Shown here in pieces: positions 5,193-5,835 of a DNA stretch of 5,835 bases. Source of the DNA: Dehalococcoidia bacterium UBA1222 (GTDB lineage Bacteria; Chloroflexota; Dehalococcoidia; Dehalococcoidales; UBA1222); the NCBI GenBank assembly GCA_002309415.1, contig DBXC01000004.1:1-5835 (forward strand). The letters run 5' to 3'. The notes under the pieces are model-generated. The model made no database searches. It saw only the letters and a program-made list of their open reading frames with translations, and was not told the DNA's origin. Each line of letters begins with the position of its first letter. Positions within the stretch are counted from its first letter, which is position 1. The position numbers and the translations under genes are program-made.

Positions 5193-5835
5193 AATGCTTT
5201 TGCCTCCTTAAGGAGCATGAGGATGAGGGCCATCCTTATGTATTTGCCGTTCAAAACCTGCTTGAAGTAGCAAGCACGCGGGTCATCATCGACGGCCACA
5301 CTGATCTCGTTGACCCTGGGAAGCGGATGCATGACAGACATGTCAGATTTTGCCAGCTTCAGTTTTTCAGGAGTCAAAATATAGTTGTCCTTGAGTCTCA
5401 GGTAATCTTCCTCATTGAAGAATCTTTCCTTCTGAACACGGGTCATATAAAGGATGTCCAGTTCGGGGAGCACCGATTCGAGATCGGTGGTCTGGACATA
5501 CGGGATACCATTATGCTGCAGTACGTCTTTCTTGACGTAGCTGGGAAGCTTCAGTTCTTCCGGAGAGATGAGCATGAATTTCACGCCGCTGTATCTGGAA
5601 AGAGCACGGATGAAAGAATGGACCGTGCGGCCAAACTTGAGGTCACCGCAAAGACCGATAGTCAGATCCTTAAAAGTACCCTTCTCTCTGTAGATTGTGA
5701 AAAGATCAGCAAGCGCCTGTGTCGGATGGCAGTGACCGCCGTCGCCAGCATTGATAACTGGAACAGTGGCATTATTGGCTGCGACTTGAGTAGCGCCTTC
5801 TTTGAAGTGACGCATAGCGATGATATCGGCATAGC
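5189..5835 (-). CDS. pyrB: Aspartate carbamoyltransferase catalytic chain, 5' end beyond window
   Basis: Catalytic chain of aspartate transcarbamoylase, which joins carbamoyl phosphate and L-aspartate to make N-carbamoyl-aspartate, the first committed step of pyrimidine synthesis in the cytoplasm. The reading frame stays open to the window edge, and the residues before the first Met (YADIIA, then MRH) fit the family, so that Met (5813-5815) is internal. About the first 100 residues are missing; the C-terminus is complete. Family landmarks in order: MRHFKEG (carbamoyl phosphate loop, E. coli MRHPQEG), [23 protein letters not shown] (Lys and Arg equivalent to E. coli K164/R167), [12 protein letters not shown] (R229/Q231 region) and HPLPRVNEI (P268 region). 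These are seen directly; residue equivalences are from knowledge of E. coli PyrB. The stop overlaps the pyrI start by ATGA, which suggests translational coupling and equal output of the two chains. Identification is very secure. Confidence 0.97.
   Translation of the reverse strand, partial: YADIIAMRHFKEGATQVAANNATVPVINAGDGGHCHPTQALADLFTIYREKGTFKDLTIGLCGDLKFGRTVHSFIRALSRYSGVKFMLISPEELKLPSYVKKDVLQHNGIPYVQTTDLESVLPELDILYMTRVQKERFFNEEDYLRLKDNYILTPEKLKLAKSDMSVMHPLPRVNEISVAVDDDPRACYFKQVLNGKYIRMALILMLLKEAKAL
5203..5214 (-). promoter_or_regulatory. pyrI ribosome binding site inside a 12-base palindrome
   Basis: The pyrI Shine-Dalgarno AAGGAGG lies inside the last codons of pyrB and forms half of the perfect palindrome CTCCTTAAGGAG. 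In RNA it could fold as a small CUCC/GGAG stem with a UUAA loop, hiding the ribosome binding site until a ribosome finishing pyrB opens it. That would support translational coupling. A four-pair stem is weak and part of the palindrome follows from the SD itself, so the regulatory reading is only a suggestion. Confidence 0.4.

Overview
This 5.8 kb window is a compact, single-direction stretch of bacterial housekeeping DNA. Every gene I can support lies on the minus strand, so it reads biologically from base 5835 down to base 1. Order in transcription direction: pyrB (5' end cut off by the window) - pyrI - [terminator, promoter] - rpsF - ssb - rpsR - rpmH - rnpA - yidD - PQQ-repeat lipoprotein - yidC - jag (khpB) - [terminator].

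The organism is a bacterium of moderate GC using the ordinary code. It has ATG and GTG starts with good AGGAG-type ribosome binding sites. YidC is the short five-helix form without the large periplasmic P1 domain of Gram-negative YidC, which points to a monoderm-type cell. The wording of YidC, S18 and L34 looks to me most like Chloroflexota (Dehalococcoidia or relatives). That is recognition from memory, about 50% sure; a deep-branching Firmicute is the main alternative.

Bases 4776-5835 hold the end of pyrB and all of pyrI, overlapping by ATGA. These are the catalytic and regulatory chains of allosteric aspartate transcarbamoylase. An intrinsic terminator closes this unit. A 183-base gap (4593-4775) holds that terminator, two small dyads and a good sigma-70-like promoter for the next unit.

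Bases 70-4592 look like one nine-gene operon with gaps of at most 30 bases and a few contacts or overlaps. It joins the rpsF-ssb-rpsR ribosomal/replication cluster directly to the rpmH-rnpA-yidD-yidC-jag cluster. The latter lies beside dnaA/oriC in many bacteria, but no dnaA or origin is visible here. The functions are ribosome parts (S6, S18, L34), single-stranded DNA binding, RNase P protein, membrane-protein insertion (YidD, YidC), an RNA-binding regulator (KhpB) and one surface lipoprotein of unknown role. A strong intrinsic terminator follows jag.

Points most worth a second look: a predicted eight-bladed PQQ/BamB-like lipoprotein embedded between yidD and yidC; Asn in YidC where the family has a conserved groove Arg; an SSB whose tail does not end in the usual acidic-IPF tip; a 45-residue acidic Ala/Pro/Glu tail on S18; and a perfect hairpin spanning the rpmH stop codon. 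I found no mobile element, CRISPR, tRNA or rRNA.
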